From Gari tellinella (taxonomy: Eukaryota > Mollusca > Bivalvia > Cardiida > Psammobiidae): a DNA stretch of 64,000 bases. The position numbers were made by a program, and so were the translations under genes. Shown piece after piece: positions 33,601 through 42,499 of the stretch. Position 1 is the first letter of the stretch; each line of letters starts with the position of its first letter. The DNA is taken from the NCBI GenBank assembly GCA_922989275.2, contig OV277861.1, forward strand, positions 37,512,623 through 37,576,622, given 5' to 3'. The notes beneath the pieces are model-generated. The model made no database searches. It had not been told where the DNA came from and was given only the letters and a program-made list of their open reading frames with translations.

Positions 33601-36341
33601 CGCGTTTATTTGGAAAAAATAACGTTTTCTCCACTGTAAGACGTTATTCTTTCCTAATAAACGCGTTAATGCTACAACTGGGTGTTCCGTGGTTTATTTA
33701 ACACATGCACACTAACGTACGCAATTCCGTTCTTGAAAATGAGACCTCGGGAAACATTCGAGATTGTACTGGTGTCAAAGTTAATCATGTATACGAACCG
33801 GGCGTTACCTCGCATTATTGTAATGACCAATATTTTGGCAATAGAATACTTAAATTTAAATATTCACCTTTACATCCCAAATTAAATGAAGTTAGATTGT
33901 TAGTAACTCAGCATAAAGTAGATATGTTGTGCCTTTGTGAACGATTTTTAACCCTTTCACTCTCAAACACGCATTAAAGCGTGTTTGCAAACAACTTGGA
34001 TCCTAATCTGACGCCGCGTAACGCAGGTTCCAAACTGTTTGACAATCGTTTGGAAATCTCTTCATCTTACTGCCTTTTTACCTTGAAGCGACATTGCAGA
34101 CAACAACATTAGGGACATGGGACGATTAGGGACACGGAATTGTCAATTGAAAACTTCAATTTATTTCGAAAATGTGCTCACATGTTGGAAGATTACTAAT
34201 TGCTGTGAGAAATGGTACCATGTAAATGAAAATAGTTCGTTGGAGTAAAAAAAAAACGAATTCAAAAGCGTTTTATTATTTAATGTTTACATTTGTACAG
34301 GCTTCCTTCGTCCAAAATTGAGTTGTTACTCGACTTCAGTGTCCCTCTAAATATTGCTTTAACTGACGAAAAAGAGTGCATAATAGTTGGATAGTTTGAT
34401 GTCCTCAGATGCTTGCGGTTAATTTTACTTGAAGCTACAGTGGAGAAAACGTTATTCTTTCCCAATAAACGCGTTTGAGTTAAAACTAGTATTTCCAATG
34501 CAAATAGTTTTGAGCCAGATCAGACGCCGGGTAACCCGGCGTCTGGTCAGGCTCCAATCTGTTTGCCACTCAGATTAAAATGAATAGTTAGAATTATCAA
34601 ATTGTGGTCATTTTCTTCATTTAAGTGTTTTGCGTTTGCGTTTCGTTTGCGTTTTAACGGGAAAGAATAACACATTCTTAATTGTAGTTAAATGTACTAC
34701 ACGTCGTGTAACTCATGTATCTTCAACAATGATCTAATGTTCCTGATCATACAGTTCATGTATCAGTCCCGCCATAATGAATCAGTGATCACTTTCCGTT
34801 GTGCATTACTCGAAATGTTCAAACTATCAATCAGGTCCTGTCCACAATACTATCTCTTATAGGTCTATGAAACACTTTCATGAACCTCAGTTCCTTGAAG
34901 ACATTTTTAATCAACCCTGGCCAATTATTGTTTTAATTAAGGACATTGATAAGGCTGCTGAAAAATCTAATGATATGTTTAAATCGGTTATGGACACATG
35001 TGCCTTTCTGGAAAACGCGTGAAAAGGAATAACCCACATGGCTAGTTTCACAATGAAATTCTCCAATCAGAAAAATGCGCGACGTCTATAATAGAAAGTC
35101 AGACATCGATAATTATAAAATTTGGAGACACTCGATTAAACGCTTTATTCTTGAGACTAAAATGCGATTTTATAATGAAACTCATTAATTATGATACTCA
35201 CAATGCACCTGCACGTTAATCTAAACACCGATGATGATGATGATGACAACCCGACACTTCTCTGGAATAGTCTGAACACGCTAACGGGTATGAAGACAAA
35301 CATTCAAATTAGTTTCATAAACGATGCAGATGGTAAACCGATAACATGTCCGAACACTACTGCAAATGTCTTCAATGATTATCTTGCTTCTGTGTTTAAG
35401 AGTTTCCAGGGTAACTCCTTTAGTAATGGTCGCCGTGTGGTCAATGCTTCAGCCGATCATGTCAATTGTCCTAGATTCTCGATTCCATTCTCCTTCCATA
35501 ACTTCAGTTTGTTGAGCAACAGCAGACCATTCTAGAAAAAGACACTGGCAGCGATTACAGGATACAAAATAACATTTGTGTCAAATCAAGATACAGTATA
35601 ACATCTCTTTTGACCACTAAACGAATGCTAATTGATTGTAAAAACAATACAGGTGACTGCTTCAAGCAAGGTTACAGTAAACCAGAAAGCTCCTTAAATA
35701 GCTTTCTGTTTTACTGTCACCTTGCTTTAAGCAGACACCCGTCTTAAACACCTAATCAATTACACACGTTTGTGGTCGTAATAACACTCGAACTTGTACG
35801 AAGCAACCTCTAAAGGCTGACATACATGTAGCCTTTAGAACATGCAGTAGTTAACTATAGGTGAAAGGTAATACGGAAAGCTACTAGAGGAACTTCCTGC
35901 ATTACTTGTCTTCTGTATTTAGCATTCACCTAACCGCAAAGACAATTTTGACTGTTTATTTTTATCTCTTTAGATGGTGGGAGTAACAATTCCCTATATA
36001 TCATCATCGGTTGCGCAATTGGAGGTCTCCTGTTGCTGATTTTGCTCATACTACTTATCTGCTACTGCATCAAGAAGTCGCACAGACCCACCACACCTAC
36101 AACTGAAAGACGGGACACCAAGCGCGTGCTGTGGAGTCGCAGCAACAGCACCATGGTCAAACCATTCCCGGGAACACCAACGCATTTACCACCCGGAACT
36201 GTAACACAGGTGGACCTTTTTACAATGAATCTGCCGGAGGAAGGACGCGGAAATCTCCTGCCACCATTAAGCTCGAAACTAGAGCTTCCGGGACCGGCGA
36301 TAGAAGCGCCACCCATAGGAAAACAACCATCATCCAAATAG
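24606..36341 (+). CDS. CUB-domain type I membrane protein, five coding exons, 298 aa
   Basis: Spliced gene, exons 24606-24684, 25301-25379, 31483-31613, 33144-33383 and 35974-36341 (897 nt including stop). Every intron is GT...AG with phases 1, 2, 1, 1. Residues 1-27 form a hydrophobic signal peptide (MDCTERGWTLWLTLQLVVLV). Residues 32-148 read as one CUB domain: LVSPGYPSNY (42-51), CLYDHLYIYDG (87-97), LGDFCC (105-110), LLFDTDATNGGKGFKISY (128-145). Acidic residues E80, D90 and D131/D133 occupy the places of the calcium site of Ca-binding CUB domains. A Thr run (153-167) then PAPAVPAAS makes a stalk, probably O-glycosylated. Residues 185-209 are the transmembrane helix, followed by KK and a basic, proline-rich 88-residue tail. 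N-glycosylation sequons include N29, N50, N54, N67, N101 and N181. CUB domains bind proteins or glycans outside the cell; the actual ligand is unknown. The first CUB cysteine pair is absent. I cannot assign an orthologue or symbol. Confidence 0.9.
25041..25104. repeat. Short foldback in intron 1
   Basis: CCGACACATTTGCTTTTTGG and its near-complement CAAAAAGCAATCGTGTCGG flank an A/T run; a half copy is at 10207-10240. Confidence 0.7.
25301..25379 (+). CDS. CUB gene exon 2 (start of CUB domain)
   Basis: Acceptor ATTTTTTCAG/G; donor AGCGC/GTGAGT, phase 2. Codes for residues 27-53, including the LVSPGYPSNY strand typical of CUB N-termini. A TTGACCCTTTCCCC-type MITE begins only about 15 bp after the exon end. 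Confidence 0.88.
25394..25646. mobile_element. MITE family B in intron 2
   Basis: TTGACCCTTTCCCCTATAG to GGTTAAGGGTTAA; stem TTAAAGCAGGCTGAAAGTAA, AGCAGAATGCGC and complement. It begins 15 bp after exon 2. Confidence 0.9.
25668..25912 (-). mobile_element. MITE family C in intron 2
   Basis: TTAACCCCTTTATGCCGG to CAGCGAAATGGTTAA, with stem CAAACAGTGTAGATTCTAAT and complement. TTAA at both ends. Confidence 0.88.
25940..27005 (+). repeat. Left arm: six tandem ~180-bp units
   Basis: Unit landmarks: GAGTAGTAGGCATTTCGTGT, TTGGCAAACAGTTGTTTTTA, TTGGGTGTGCTGAATCCAAA, TATGCCATTTGCCAAGCTCT, GGTCAAAATGGCGGAAAACA, AAATGGCCGCCGAAAACTCT. Units start near 25961, 26141, 26321, 26482, 26670 and 26847. The third has a short deletion. 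Long open frames on the minus strand are by-products. Confidence 0.92.
27006..28139. other. Non-coding part of the foldback-like element
   Basis: AT-rich sequence without recognisable domains; TACATGTA at 27145-27152 and 27203-27210. Confidence 0.5.
28140..29760 (+). pseudogene. Decayed ORF of an unclassified multi-copy protein family
   Basis: Reading frame shifts several times. Recognisable blocks in order: MFCQNTHAKKKLSSITTFRM (about 28548), LSIRLAGVNDLIASKGK (about 28650), HVLELSDVWKRYCSI plus VEVPASFKSRRTSIKENL (28810-28935), STRTTLQVPEIMEAILPAE (29068-29130), MESDMAFFINTQDD (29228-29270), GYMPIIQAPAHELDTLNTVV (29347-29432, with a small internal tandem duplication), ASGLLDVWTEGHALGPRAAE (29632-29694). 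The order resembles an uncharacterised family I recall as multi-copy in mollusc, cnidarian and echinoderm gene sets. That is memory only. Catalytic residues are unknown to me. Its position between inverted arms suggests it came with the element. Confidence 0.7.
29930..30415. repeat. Tandem array of ~175-bp units, right inner part
   Basis: Three diverged units marked by CATTGAAATAG (29953, 30126) and CATTGAAAAG (30305), ATTTTATTGCAAAATGCAAT and GGCCATCTTGAATTTTAAGT. Different from the 180-bp units but sharing GGCGGCCAT-type motifs. Confidence 0.75.
30560..31240 (-). repeat. Right arm: inverted ~180-bp units
   Basis: Two well-preserved inverted units (CGGCGGCCATTTTGTTTTCC, ACCTTAAATACTAAAAATAG, TGTTTGCCAACTATTAACAC, GAAATGCCTACTACTC) at 30930-31240 preceded by decayed ones at 30560-30800. 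Confidence 0.85.
31306..31452 (+). mobile_element. MITE family A, internally deleted, beside exon 3
   Basis: ATTATTTCCCAATAAACGCA, TTTTGAGCCAGTTCAGACGG, CGCGTTAGTTAGATAATAAT, GTCTTCTCCACTGTGA. It ends about 30 bp before exon 3. Confidence 0.6.
31483..31613 (+). CDS. CUB gene exon 3 (central CUB)
   Basis: Acceptor TCTATTTACCAG/G; donor GACG/GTACGT, phase 1. Codes for residues 54-97 with C77, E80, C87 and the hallmark YDHLYIYDG. Where most CUB domains have a second cysteine (N..C.W) this exon reads NLTYDYSVI, with no cysteine. Confidence 0.9.
31625..31885. repeat. Intron 3 repeat related to 54675-54885
   Basis: AGAGCGATAGCCCATTCTCA and AACTGACGGCCGTACCG parallel AGCGATCGGCCATTCTCGTC and AACTGCCGGCTTGTTCCG in the later copy. 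Confidence 0.5.
31934..32130. mobile_element. MITE family K, decayed
   Basis: CCAGTAAAACCTCTCTAAAC, CACCTCTCAACAACTGAGAG, GGGTTTGAGAGATAGCACTG: ends of the family seen intact at 50215-50587. Confidence 0.5.
32131..32929. other. Intron 3, nothing recognised
   Basis: No repeat or coding signal recognised apart from TACATGTA at 32241-32248 and 32303-32310. Confidence 0.5.
32930..33128 (-). mobile_element. MITE family D abutting exon 4
   Basis: CTGCAGACAGTGTAGACCCA, AATTAGAGGGCTCC, then GGAACTGAAATTGTCTACTA and AGGAATTAATGAGTTA. The right end lies 16 bp before exon 4, so the splice-branch region is probably MITE-derived. Confidence 0.7.
33144..33383 (+). CDS. CUB gene exon 4 (end of CUB, Thr stalk)
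   Basis: Acceptor TTTAAATCTACAG/G; donor TTCAG/GTAAAG, phase 1. Codes for residues 98-176: CUB C-terminal strands with vicinal C109-C110, then 15 consecutive Thr codons (mixed ACA/ACG/ACC/ACT) and a PAPAVPAAS linker. The mixed codons argue for a selected Thr stalk rather than a pure microsatellite. MITEs lie within about 20 bp on both sides. Confidence 0.9.
33394..33638 (-). mobile_element. MITE family A, 10 bp after exon 4
   Basis: TACAGTAGAGAAAACG to CTCCACTGTA. The 65-bp hairpin at 33509-33573 (CAAACAGTTTGGAGCC and complement) is nearly perfect. A family A left-end fragment follows to 33680. Confidence 0.93.
33685..33947 (+). pseudogene. LINE endonuclease N-terminal fragment (intron 4)
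   Basis: Frame reads GNIRDCTGVKVNHVYEPGVT, YFGNRILKFKYSPLHPKLNE, VRLLVTQHKVDMLCLCERFL: the start of an apurinic-type (EEP) LINE endonuclease, where 'NEVR.L....D.LCL.E' holds the first catalytic acid. Cut at a TTAA by the next MITE. Confidence 0.75.
33948..34112 (+). mobile_element. MITE family E inserted in the LINE
   Basis: TTAACCCTTTCACTCTCAAA, GCAAACAACTTGGATCCTAA, GTTCCAAACTGTTTGACAAT, GACATTGCAGACAACAACAT. Right end decayed. Confidence 0.75.
34436..34686 (+). mobile_element. MITE family A inserted in the LINE
   Basis: TACAGTGGAGAAAACG to TTCTTAATTGTA; hairpin AGTTTTGAGCCAGATCAGAC / GTCTGGTCAGGCTCCAATCT. Confidence 0.9.
34690..35540 (+). pseudogene. LINE endonuclease C-terminus and RT linker remnant
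   Basis: SDHFP at 34784-34798 is the C-terminal endonuclease motif. Then HYSKCSNYQSGPVHNTISYR, SMKHFHEPQFLEDIFNQPW and, after a broken stretch, LLWNSLNTLTG, FINDADGKPITCPNTTANVF, NDYLASVFKSF, the region leading into RT. Stops and frameshifts throughout. It continues the fragment at 33685-33947; about 500 bp of the middle is gone. Confidence 0.75.
35608..35788. mobile_element. MITE family M in intron 4
   Basis: GACCACTAAACGAATGCTAA to CACGTTTGTGGTC; stem AGCAAGGTTACAGTAAACCA / TGTTTTACTGTCACCTTGCT. A related copy is at 49903-50075. Confidence 0.7.
35974..36341 (+). CDS. CUB gene exon 5 (transmembrane helix and cytoplasmic tail)
   Basis: Acceptor TTATCTCTTTAG/A. Codes for residues 177-298 and stop TAG at 36339-36341. 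The helix LYIIIGCAIGGLLLLILLIL is followed by the stop-transfer KK. The tail has several Pro-rich patches (PFPGTPTHLPP, LLPPLSS, EAPPIGKQP) that could be SH3 or WW ligands. A weak ATTAAA poly(A) candidate is at 36874-36879; the 3' end is otherwise unresolved. Confidence 0.9.
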
Positions 36342-36617
36342 TTTATTATGACTGTGAAGAAGGGGATAAAGTCATCCTTTGAATGAGAGAAATAGAGCGA
36401 TAGAAAGAGAGAAAGACTAAGGGACGTACTGCGCCTCTATTATTTGCGGTGTTAAAGTGTGGTTGAACGGAAAGCTGAACGAATTTAAGACAGAAAAATT
36501 ATGTTAAATCGTTCAGTCCTTTTTTCTCCTTGTGTGGGTCCCTTGTGTTAAATTCAGTGAGGATAATGTTATTCTTACCAAAACCACACAACACTTTGTA
36601 GTCACTGATGTTTATTA

Positions 36618-36772
36618 CTGTGGAGAAGATGCTATTTTACCCGTTCCCGTTTAAACGCAAACGAAAGGCAAACACACTGCAGTAAAATGTTGAAAAGGAA
36701 AACGTTTTTGAGAATTTTGACTACACGTTTTCGTTTTATTCTGAATGATAAACAGTTTGAAGCCTAGCCAGT
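36618..36772 (-). mobile_element. MITE family A fragment downstream of the CUB gene
   Basis: TACTGTGGAGAAGATG, TTTAAACGCAAACGAAAGGC, GATAAACAGTTTGAAGCCTA. It may lie in the 3' UTR. Confidence 0.6.
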
Positions 36773-37285
36773 AAGTTGGTTCTTGGCGTTTTTTGGATTA
36801 ACGTCTTCACGACTACACAACCAGTTCGGAGTAATGTGAAATGCCGAGTGACTTTTAACTGTTTTCAACTCATATTAAAGTCGTTAATAGTTTCAAAAAT
36901 CAGTAATCCTCTAAAATAATCTGCATTGCACTCGAATCTAGTTTCATTTCAACGAAAACGAATAGCAGTTTCCCAGCGTTTACCAGTACTATGCGTTTCC
37001 TTGTCAATAGTGATCTTTTTATTTGACAAAGATGGGTCGTATGGTGGAGAATTCCAGGAGGTAGAACATGACCTTTATCGATTTGTCCAGTTATAGTTCA
37101 TATAGCATGTAAATAGAGATTTTATATAAAAAGAATATATTTTTGTGACGTTAGTTTCTTTCTGTAAATGAGGTTGAAAATACTAGGAGATGCTCTGCCA
37201 CCCAACGATATACAAATGTACATGTACTCACACAACTAGTTGGTACCCCTAGCTGGTCATTATCGACGGAGATAGAGTTCGATAT
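36773..37285. other. 3' flank of the CUB gene
   Basis: No feature beyond an ATTAAA at 36874-36879 and TACATGTA at 37219-37226. Confidence 0.45.
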
Positions 37286-37806
37286 ATATGTTACAGGGAT
37301 TACGTGTAATCAGGGATTACGCGTTTTCCCTGACCTTTTTAGGGATTACGCGTAATCACTGGCCATTTTAGGGAATGATGAAATGTCATTTTTCATAACA
37401 ATTAATATATTTGTACTATCATGACATTTCTTTTGGTTAAAAACACCATACTTTCTTGAAATATTATGGTCTAATGAACCTTCATACAAAGTGTCTCGCA
37501 CAAGTAAATAAAAATAAGTGAACAGTGTTCATTTCAGTAAGGACAATTAAAAACCAAGATATCTGTCTGGTTAATAAGGTTAACAACATATTTTTAGGGT
37601 GGTACTTGCCTTTGAACTTAATGAACTAAATGAGGTAAGATTCTTTACTGTAAACAAATGTAACTGCCAAATATTTATAAAAAACAAAATAACGAAAAGC
37701 TTCACAATTACGCCTTTTCCCTGAGAGATTTAGGGTTTTCGTGAAATCCCTGATTTTCAGGGATTTCACGTATTCCCTGATTACACTTAATCCCTGTAAC
37801 ATATAT
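37286..37806 (+). mobile_element. MITE family G, complete
   Basis: ATATGTTACAGGGATTACGT to CACTTAATCCCTGTAACATA. The arms are built of short GGGATTACG/GGGATTTCACG modules. The interior (TTCTTGAAATATTATGGTCT) is found inverted in the copy at 45228-45733. Confidence 0.88.
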
Positions 37807-38000
37807 ATATTCTACTCGTATATGAACATTTCAGTGCAAAAGTACGAGCTTCGAAGAGAAAGGGTGATTGTTTTGGTGAAAGTTTTTTAAAAGGAGGTAC
37901 ACGTATAGTGCTTATGTTGTATATGTAAATACATGCATATTATATATATTTATTGATCTGGCTGTGATATATTTGTGTAGTTCAACTTGACTGTTGATTC

Positions 38001-38251
38001 TTAACCCTTTACCTCATAGCATGTTTCTAGTTTTGAAGTTAGGTGACCACTTAAAGCAGGTTGAAAGTAAAGCAGAATGTGCCTTAAGGCACATTCTGCT
38101 TTACTTTCAGCCTGCTTTAAGCTAAAATCTGCTAGGCTATATAAATATTGGTTGTGTTAATTGTTCATGAGATTATAAACTGGAACTATTTTCTTCAGCG
38201 GAGGAATAAATTAAATATGCTAAAAGTCGCTTCTATGGGGGAAAGGGTTAA
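38001..38251 (+). mobile_element. MITE family B, complete
   Basis: TTAACCCTTTACCTCATAGC to GGGGGAAAGGGTTAA. Stem CTTAAAGCAGGTTGAAAGTA, AAGCAGAATGTGCCTTAAGG and complement. TTAA at both ends. Confidence 0.93.
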
Positions 38252-38269
38252 AGTCAATTACATTTCCAA

Positions 38270-38495
38270 TACAGAGAAGAAGACGTTATTCCACCCCATT
38301 TAAACGCAAACGAAACTCTTAACACAATGTACGAAACTGCATAAACTTACATTTGAAAAATATTTCATGATTTATCTTAAGCTGAGTAGCAAACAGTTTG
38401 GAGCCTGGTCAGACACCGGTTTACCCGGCGTCTGATCTGGCTCTGAACAGTTTGTATTTGAAATAATAACTTTAGCGTAAATGCATTTACTGTTT
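38270..38495 (-). mobile_element. MITE family A, right end lost
   Basis: TACAGAGAAGAAGACG, AGCAAACAGTTTGGAGCCTG, TTTAGCGTAAATGCATTTAC; truncated before the right TIR. Confidence 0.75.
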
Positions 38496-38547
38496 TTTAT
38501 GTATAGTCTTGTATTTAGCGACTAATAACAGAGGCCTATGTGTTGTC

Positions 38548-38799
38548 TTAACCCTTTACCTGATATCCTATTTCTAGTATTGAAGATAGGTAACTACTTA
38601 AAGCAGGTTGAAAGTAAAGCAGAATGCGCCTTCAGGCGCATTCTGCTTTACTTTCAGCATGCTTTAAGCTATCATGTGCTAGAATATAGATAACATTCTC
38701 TATAATATATATTCATAACTTATTAAATTGGAACTATTTTCTTCAGCGGAGGAATAAATCATATTCGCTAAAAGGCGCTTCTATGGGGGAAAGGGTTAA
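38548..38799 (+). mobile_element. MITE family B, complete
   Basis: TTAACCCTTTACCTGATATC to GGGGGAAAGGGTTAA; very similar to the copy 300 bp upstream. Confidence 0.93.
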
Positions 38800-38858
38800 G
38801 TAAAAGTGTTTGATAGATAATGCTGAACACCCTTACAGGGGCTTTTTTGCATTATATG

Positions 38859-39395
38859 TACAGTAGAGACGATGTTATTCTTTCCCAAATCAACGCATTT
38901 ACCAAATTTGCCTAAAACAATTTATTCCCTTGCAAACAGTTTGGAGCCAGATTAAACACCTGTCACAGTGGAGAATCTGTTATTATTTCCCAATAAACGC
39001 GTTTACGCTAAAACTATTATCTGCAGTGCAAACAGTTTGGAGCAAGATCAGACGCCGGGTAACCCGGCGTCTGATCAGGCTTCAAACTGTTTGCCACCAA
39101 GATAAACAAGAATTATCAGAATTGTCCAAAAGTTGTTCTTTTCTACGTTTTAGTGCTTTGCGTTTGCGTACGTTTGCGTTTAAAGGGGAAAGAATAGCAG
39201 ATTCTCCACTGTAAACTGGCGTCTGATCAGCCTCCAAACTGTTTGCCACTCAGAGGGACAAAAAATCAGAATTATCAAAAAAATGTCTGAAGCGCTTGCG
39301 TTTTGTCGTTAGTATTTTATTATCATAATTATGTTATGATTATTATGACCGTATCATTCAAAATGGGGAAAATAACGTTTCTTCTCAACTGTAAA
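38859..39395 (+). mobile_element. MITE family A with a nested A2 in its hairpin
   Basis: Left part 38859-38962 (TACAGTAGAGACGATG, CAAACAGTTTGGAGCCAGAT), right part from 39214 (CTGGCGTCTGATCAGCCTCC, AAACTGTTTGCCACTCAG, TTCTTCTCAACTGTA). Confidence 0.8.
38964..39213 (+). mobile_element. MITE family A2 nested
   Basis: CACAGTGGAGAATCTG to CAGATTCTCCACTGTA, with CACCAAGATAAACAAGAATT. It splits the hairpin core of the host copy. Confidence 0.9.
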
Positions 39396-39649
39396 ATGTA
39401 CATGTATCCCGTTTTAAGAGGTCGCATGATACAAGATTGACTGTATACCTTGTGAATGAATCTGTGATCGATTACAATTTGTTTGAAATATACATTGAAC
39501 TCATCGATGTTTATATTATATACAACACTGTTTACTTTTAATTATAATTTCTAGTAGTTTATGTTTGCTTTCAAATTACAATTACTCCCATTATGTTTAC
39601 GTGTAATAAGAGGGAACTTGCAATCAGAGCTCCAGGTAATAGGGAATTT

Positions 39650-39775
39650 CAAATACTTAAATCTTTATTTCTGCATTAAAACCTGGTGTCACTACCTATT
39701 AGAATTGTCTCTCTGAGACGATTCTAATGAATTGTAACACTATAGGATTTGGTGCAGAAATAAGTGGAAAACTGT
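39650..39775. mobile_element. MITE family J, short
   Basis: TTAGAATTGTCTCTCTGAGA / CGATTCTAATGAATTGTAAC fold back. Related in layout to 46722-46955. Confidence 0.5.
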
Positions 39776-39882
39776 TGGATTTGTTCAGTTCACTCCCCCT
39801 TATCTGGACCCTGCTTACACTCATGTTTAGTTTCATTCTGAAGTTGCTTTTGTTATTTCTTTGAGCATGTGTAATATACATG

Positions 39883-40212
39883 TACAGTGCTCCCTACCTC
39901 CAACGGCCCTTCCAACAACAAATTCCACCAACAACGAAGTTTGCCGCAGTTCCCACATCAAGCCAATTATGTCTAACGCATTTACAGCTGCAATATTGTC
40001 TGTTGAAACTTGTCGTCTGTAGTTTTTTCTAAAGTTCCATAATGGACATTTTGACAGATACACTTATTGACGAGTGACAAAAAGCTTGAATCCAGATCAG
40101 GCGCCGCTTTACGCGGCGTCTGATCTTGTTTCATGCTGTTTGTCAATAAAGCCAATCCCCCCTATAACGACTGCCTCCGAACAAGGCACAAAATGTTTGC
40201 CTCCCATTGGAT
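39883..40212. mobile_element. MITE family F
   Basis: TACAGTGCTCCCTACCTCCA, AGCTTGAATCCAGATCAGGC and complement, ATAACGACTGCCTCCGAACA, TGCCTCCCATTGGATGTTAT. The upstream half lies outside the tandem duplication; the rest is duplicated at 43065. Confidence 0.75.
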
Positions 40213-40957
40213 GTTATTACCTGACTCTCTATTTAAGTGAATATTAAGCACTGTTTTCCGAAATATTTACCAGACTGAGGCAAGCGGGCAACAGTTGACT
40301 GTTACATAGCACTGTTACAGTAACATGCGCGAAAATGGTGCGCAAAACTTTTCTGCATCGCGGGACCAAATAAGGCGTCTTTATGATACAGATTTTTATA
40401 TAGTTAAGAGTAACTCCGAATAAAAGCGATAAACCGCTTGCAGATCTAACGTTTTCCTTTTTTTAAACAAATTATGACGTTACAAAAATAAATGACGTCA
40501 TATTATACATGACGTAATTTCGACAAAGTGTCAATCAATTTCAGTCAATAAGAAACAATAATAATTCAATCGTAATTGAAAATATGAATATATTAGACAT
40601 TTTTTTTAACAAAACAGTGATGTTCACATTCGGTTGTTGTATTGAATTGAATTAAGATTAAATATACACGTAGGATCATCTCTAGAATTTATAAATACGT
40701 GTTGTTCAAATCTTGTATATCTAGATAGATCTAGATCTAGCCATTCATGCAGCCTGGCTTAAATAGAGAATCAGGTAATAAATCATTTGTTTGATAGTTA
40801 CTTCGGGAACAGTCAAACCATTGTCCCTCGGTAGCAGGGAAGACCTTGAGAACTGTTGCCCTCGGCCGTTGGCCTCGGGCAACAGTTCTCAAGGTCTTCC
40901 CTGCTACCTCGGGTCAATGATTTGACTGTTCCCTCAGTACCTATGAAACAAATGTAT
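40213..40957. other. Extra block present only in copy 1
   Basis: AT-rich DNA with TGACGTCAT-type motifs at 40492-40515 and a foldback at its right end. Either an insertion into copy 1 or a deletion from copy 2. Confidence 0.8.
40782..40953. repeat. Foldback, arms about 80 bp
   Basis: GGTAGCAGGGAAGACCTTGA, GAACTGTTGCCCTCGGC and perfect complement around CGTTGG; outer arms GAACAGTCAAA and ATCATTTGTTT pair less perfectly. Confidence 0.9.
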
Positions 40958-41391
40958 ACTGTTATAGTGAGGGAACGCTGTATCTATAAAATCAATTTTA
41001 TCAAATTTAAATTGATCATGTACATTGATTTCTTTCACTCTCTAATCACTGTGGAGAAGGCACTTCTCATTCTCAATGAGCGCGTTTATACTGATACCCT
41101 TGTATCCATTGAAACCAGTTTGGATTCAGATCAAACGCCGTGTAACCCTGCGTTCGAAAAGGCATCCAGATATGTTTTCACTTTTTTTATTAAAATGTTT
41201 CTTCCTTTTATGAGAAAGAGTAAAGACTTCTCAATTATATGTGCGTTTTTCTTAGTTTACAATGACTATAGCGCATTATTGTTTTAATTCACTCTGGCAA
41301 ATAGGCTCAAAATCAGCCGTCCGTATGTTAGTCTGATCGTCTGTTTGTTCACTACCTGTTTCCAAAGAGCATTCCCAAATGTGGTTGAAAG

Positions 41392-41538
41392 TTAACTCAT
41401 TATCCTCTGAAACGTCCAAAGAACGATTCTAATTTGCAATAAAGGCTAGTACATTTTAGACTATTTAGGGTTGTTTTTGGTAATAAATTGCAAAACAAAC
41501 AAACAGTGAAGTCTCTGATCAGAGGGCTCCTGCTGGAT
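41392..41538 (+). mobile_element. MITE family D half (copy 1)
   Basis: TTAACTCATTATCCTCTGAA, AACAAACAGTGAAGTCTCTG, ATCAGAGGGCTCCTGC, then cut. The same half is at 43618-43764 in copy 2. Confidence 0.8.
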
Positions 41539-41741
41539 TTGCACATGTAAGCAACGTCTTAGTTTCCCTCCCTTTTACGACTCCCTCCAAACAACATACA
41601 CAATATGTGTCTCCCTTTGGGTGTTGTAGAGAGGGAGTACTGTTTAACAAGAACATGTATAGACTCATTATGAAATACAAATTATTTGATACACCCTCCA
41701 TCATTTACCCTTTTTCTGCCATTCTCTTTAGAAAACGTATG

Positions 41742-41991
41742 TACAGTGGAGAATCTGTTATTCTTTCCCGTTTAAACGCAAACGTACATAAAAGCAAAGC
41801 ACTAAAACGTAGAAAAGCACAACTTTTGGACAATTCTGATAATTCTTGTTTATCTTGGTGGCAAACAGTTTGGAGCCTGATCAGACGCCGGGTTACCCGG
41901 CGTCTGATCTGGCTCCAAACTGTTTGCACTGCAAATAATAGTTTTAGCGTAAACGCGTTTATTGGGAAAGAATAACAGATTCTCCACTGTA
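41742..41991 (-). mobile_element. MITE family A2 in copy 1, reverse orientation
   Basis: TACAGTGGAGAATCTG, CCCGTTTAAACGCAAACG first, AAACGCGTTTATTGGG last, CTCCACTGTA. Flanks AAAACGTATG and TGCAAAACAGTTTGCACC. Confidence 0.95.
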
Positions 41992-42499
41992 TGCAAAACA
42001 GTTTGCACCCAGGTCAAACGCCGCGTTACTTTGCTTTTGATTAGGATCCAAACTGTTTGACACTCATACAAAGGTATTTTATGTCAAACTGCCTAAAGTT
42101 CAAAACTCTATAAATAAAGCAGACGATCAGTTTGCAAATAGCGGTGATCTGGTGCAATTAATGTGAAATATCAGTTATGACGTGGATCCAAACTGTTTGA
42201 CACTCATTTCGAAATTACGACAGTCATACTGCCTTAAATCTTACTTACAGACAACAATATTGAAACAGACGACAACGTTGGCAGGAGTAACGGAATAAAA
42301 ACATCATGCTAAATTTGGCGGAAATGGGTTGTTAAGCTAAATTTGAATACGAATGGAATATAATTATATTGAAAGGAACATTGTCGCATTTCAGTAGAGC
42401 AAGATGGACAACTCTGTATTTCAACGTTTTATTGATGTTTGAGTTAACTCCCGTGTGATTGATCCCGAAGCAAGTGCTAGATAAGGATCAAATTATTCG

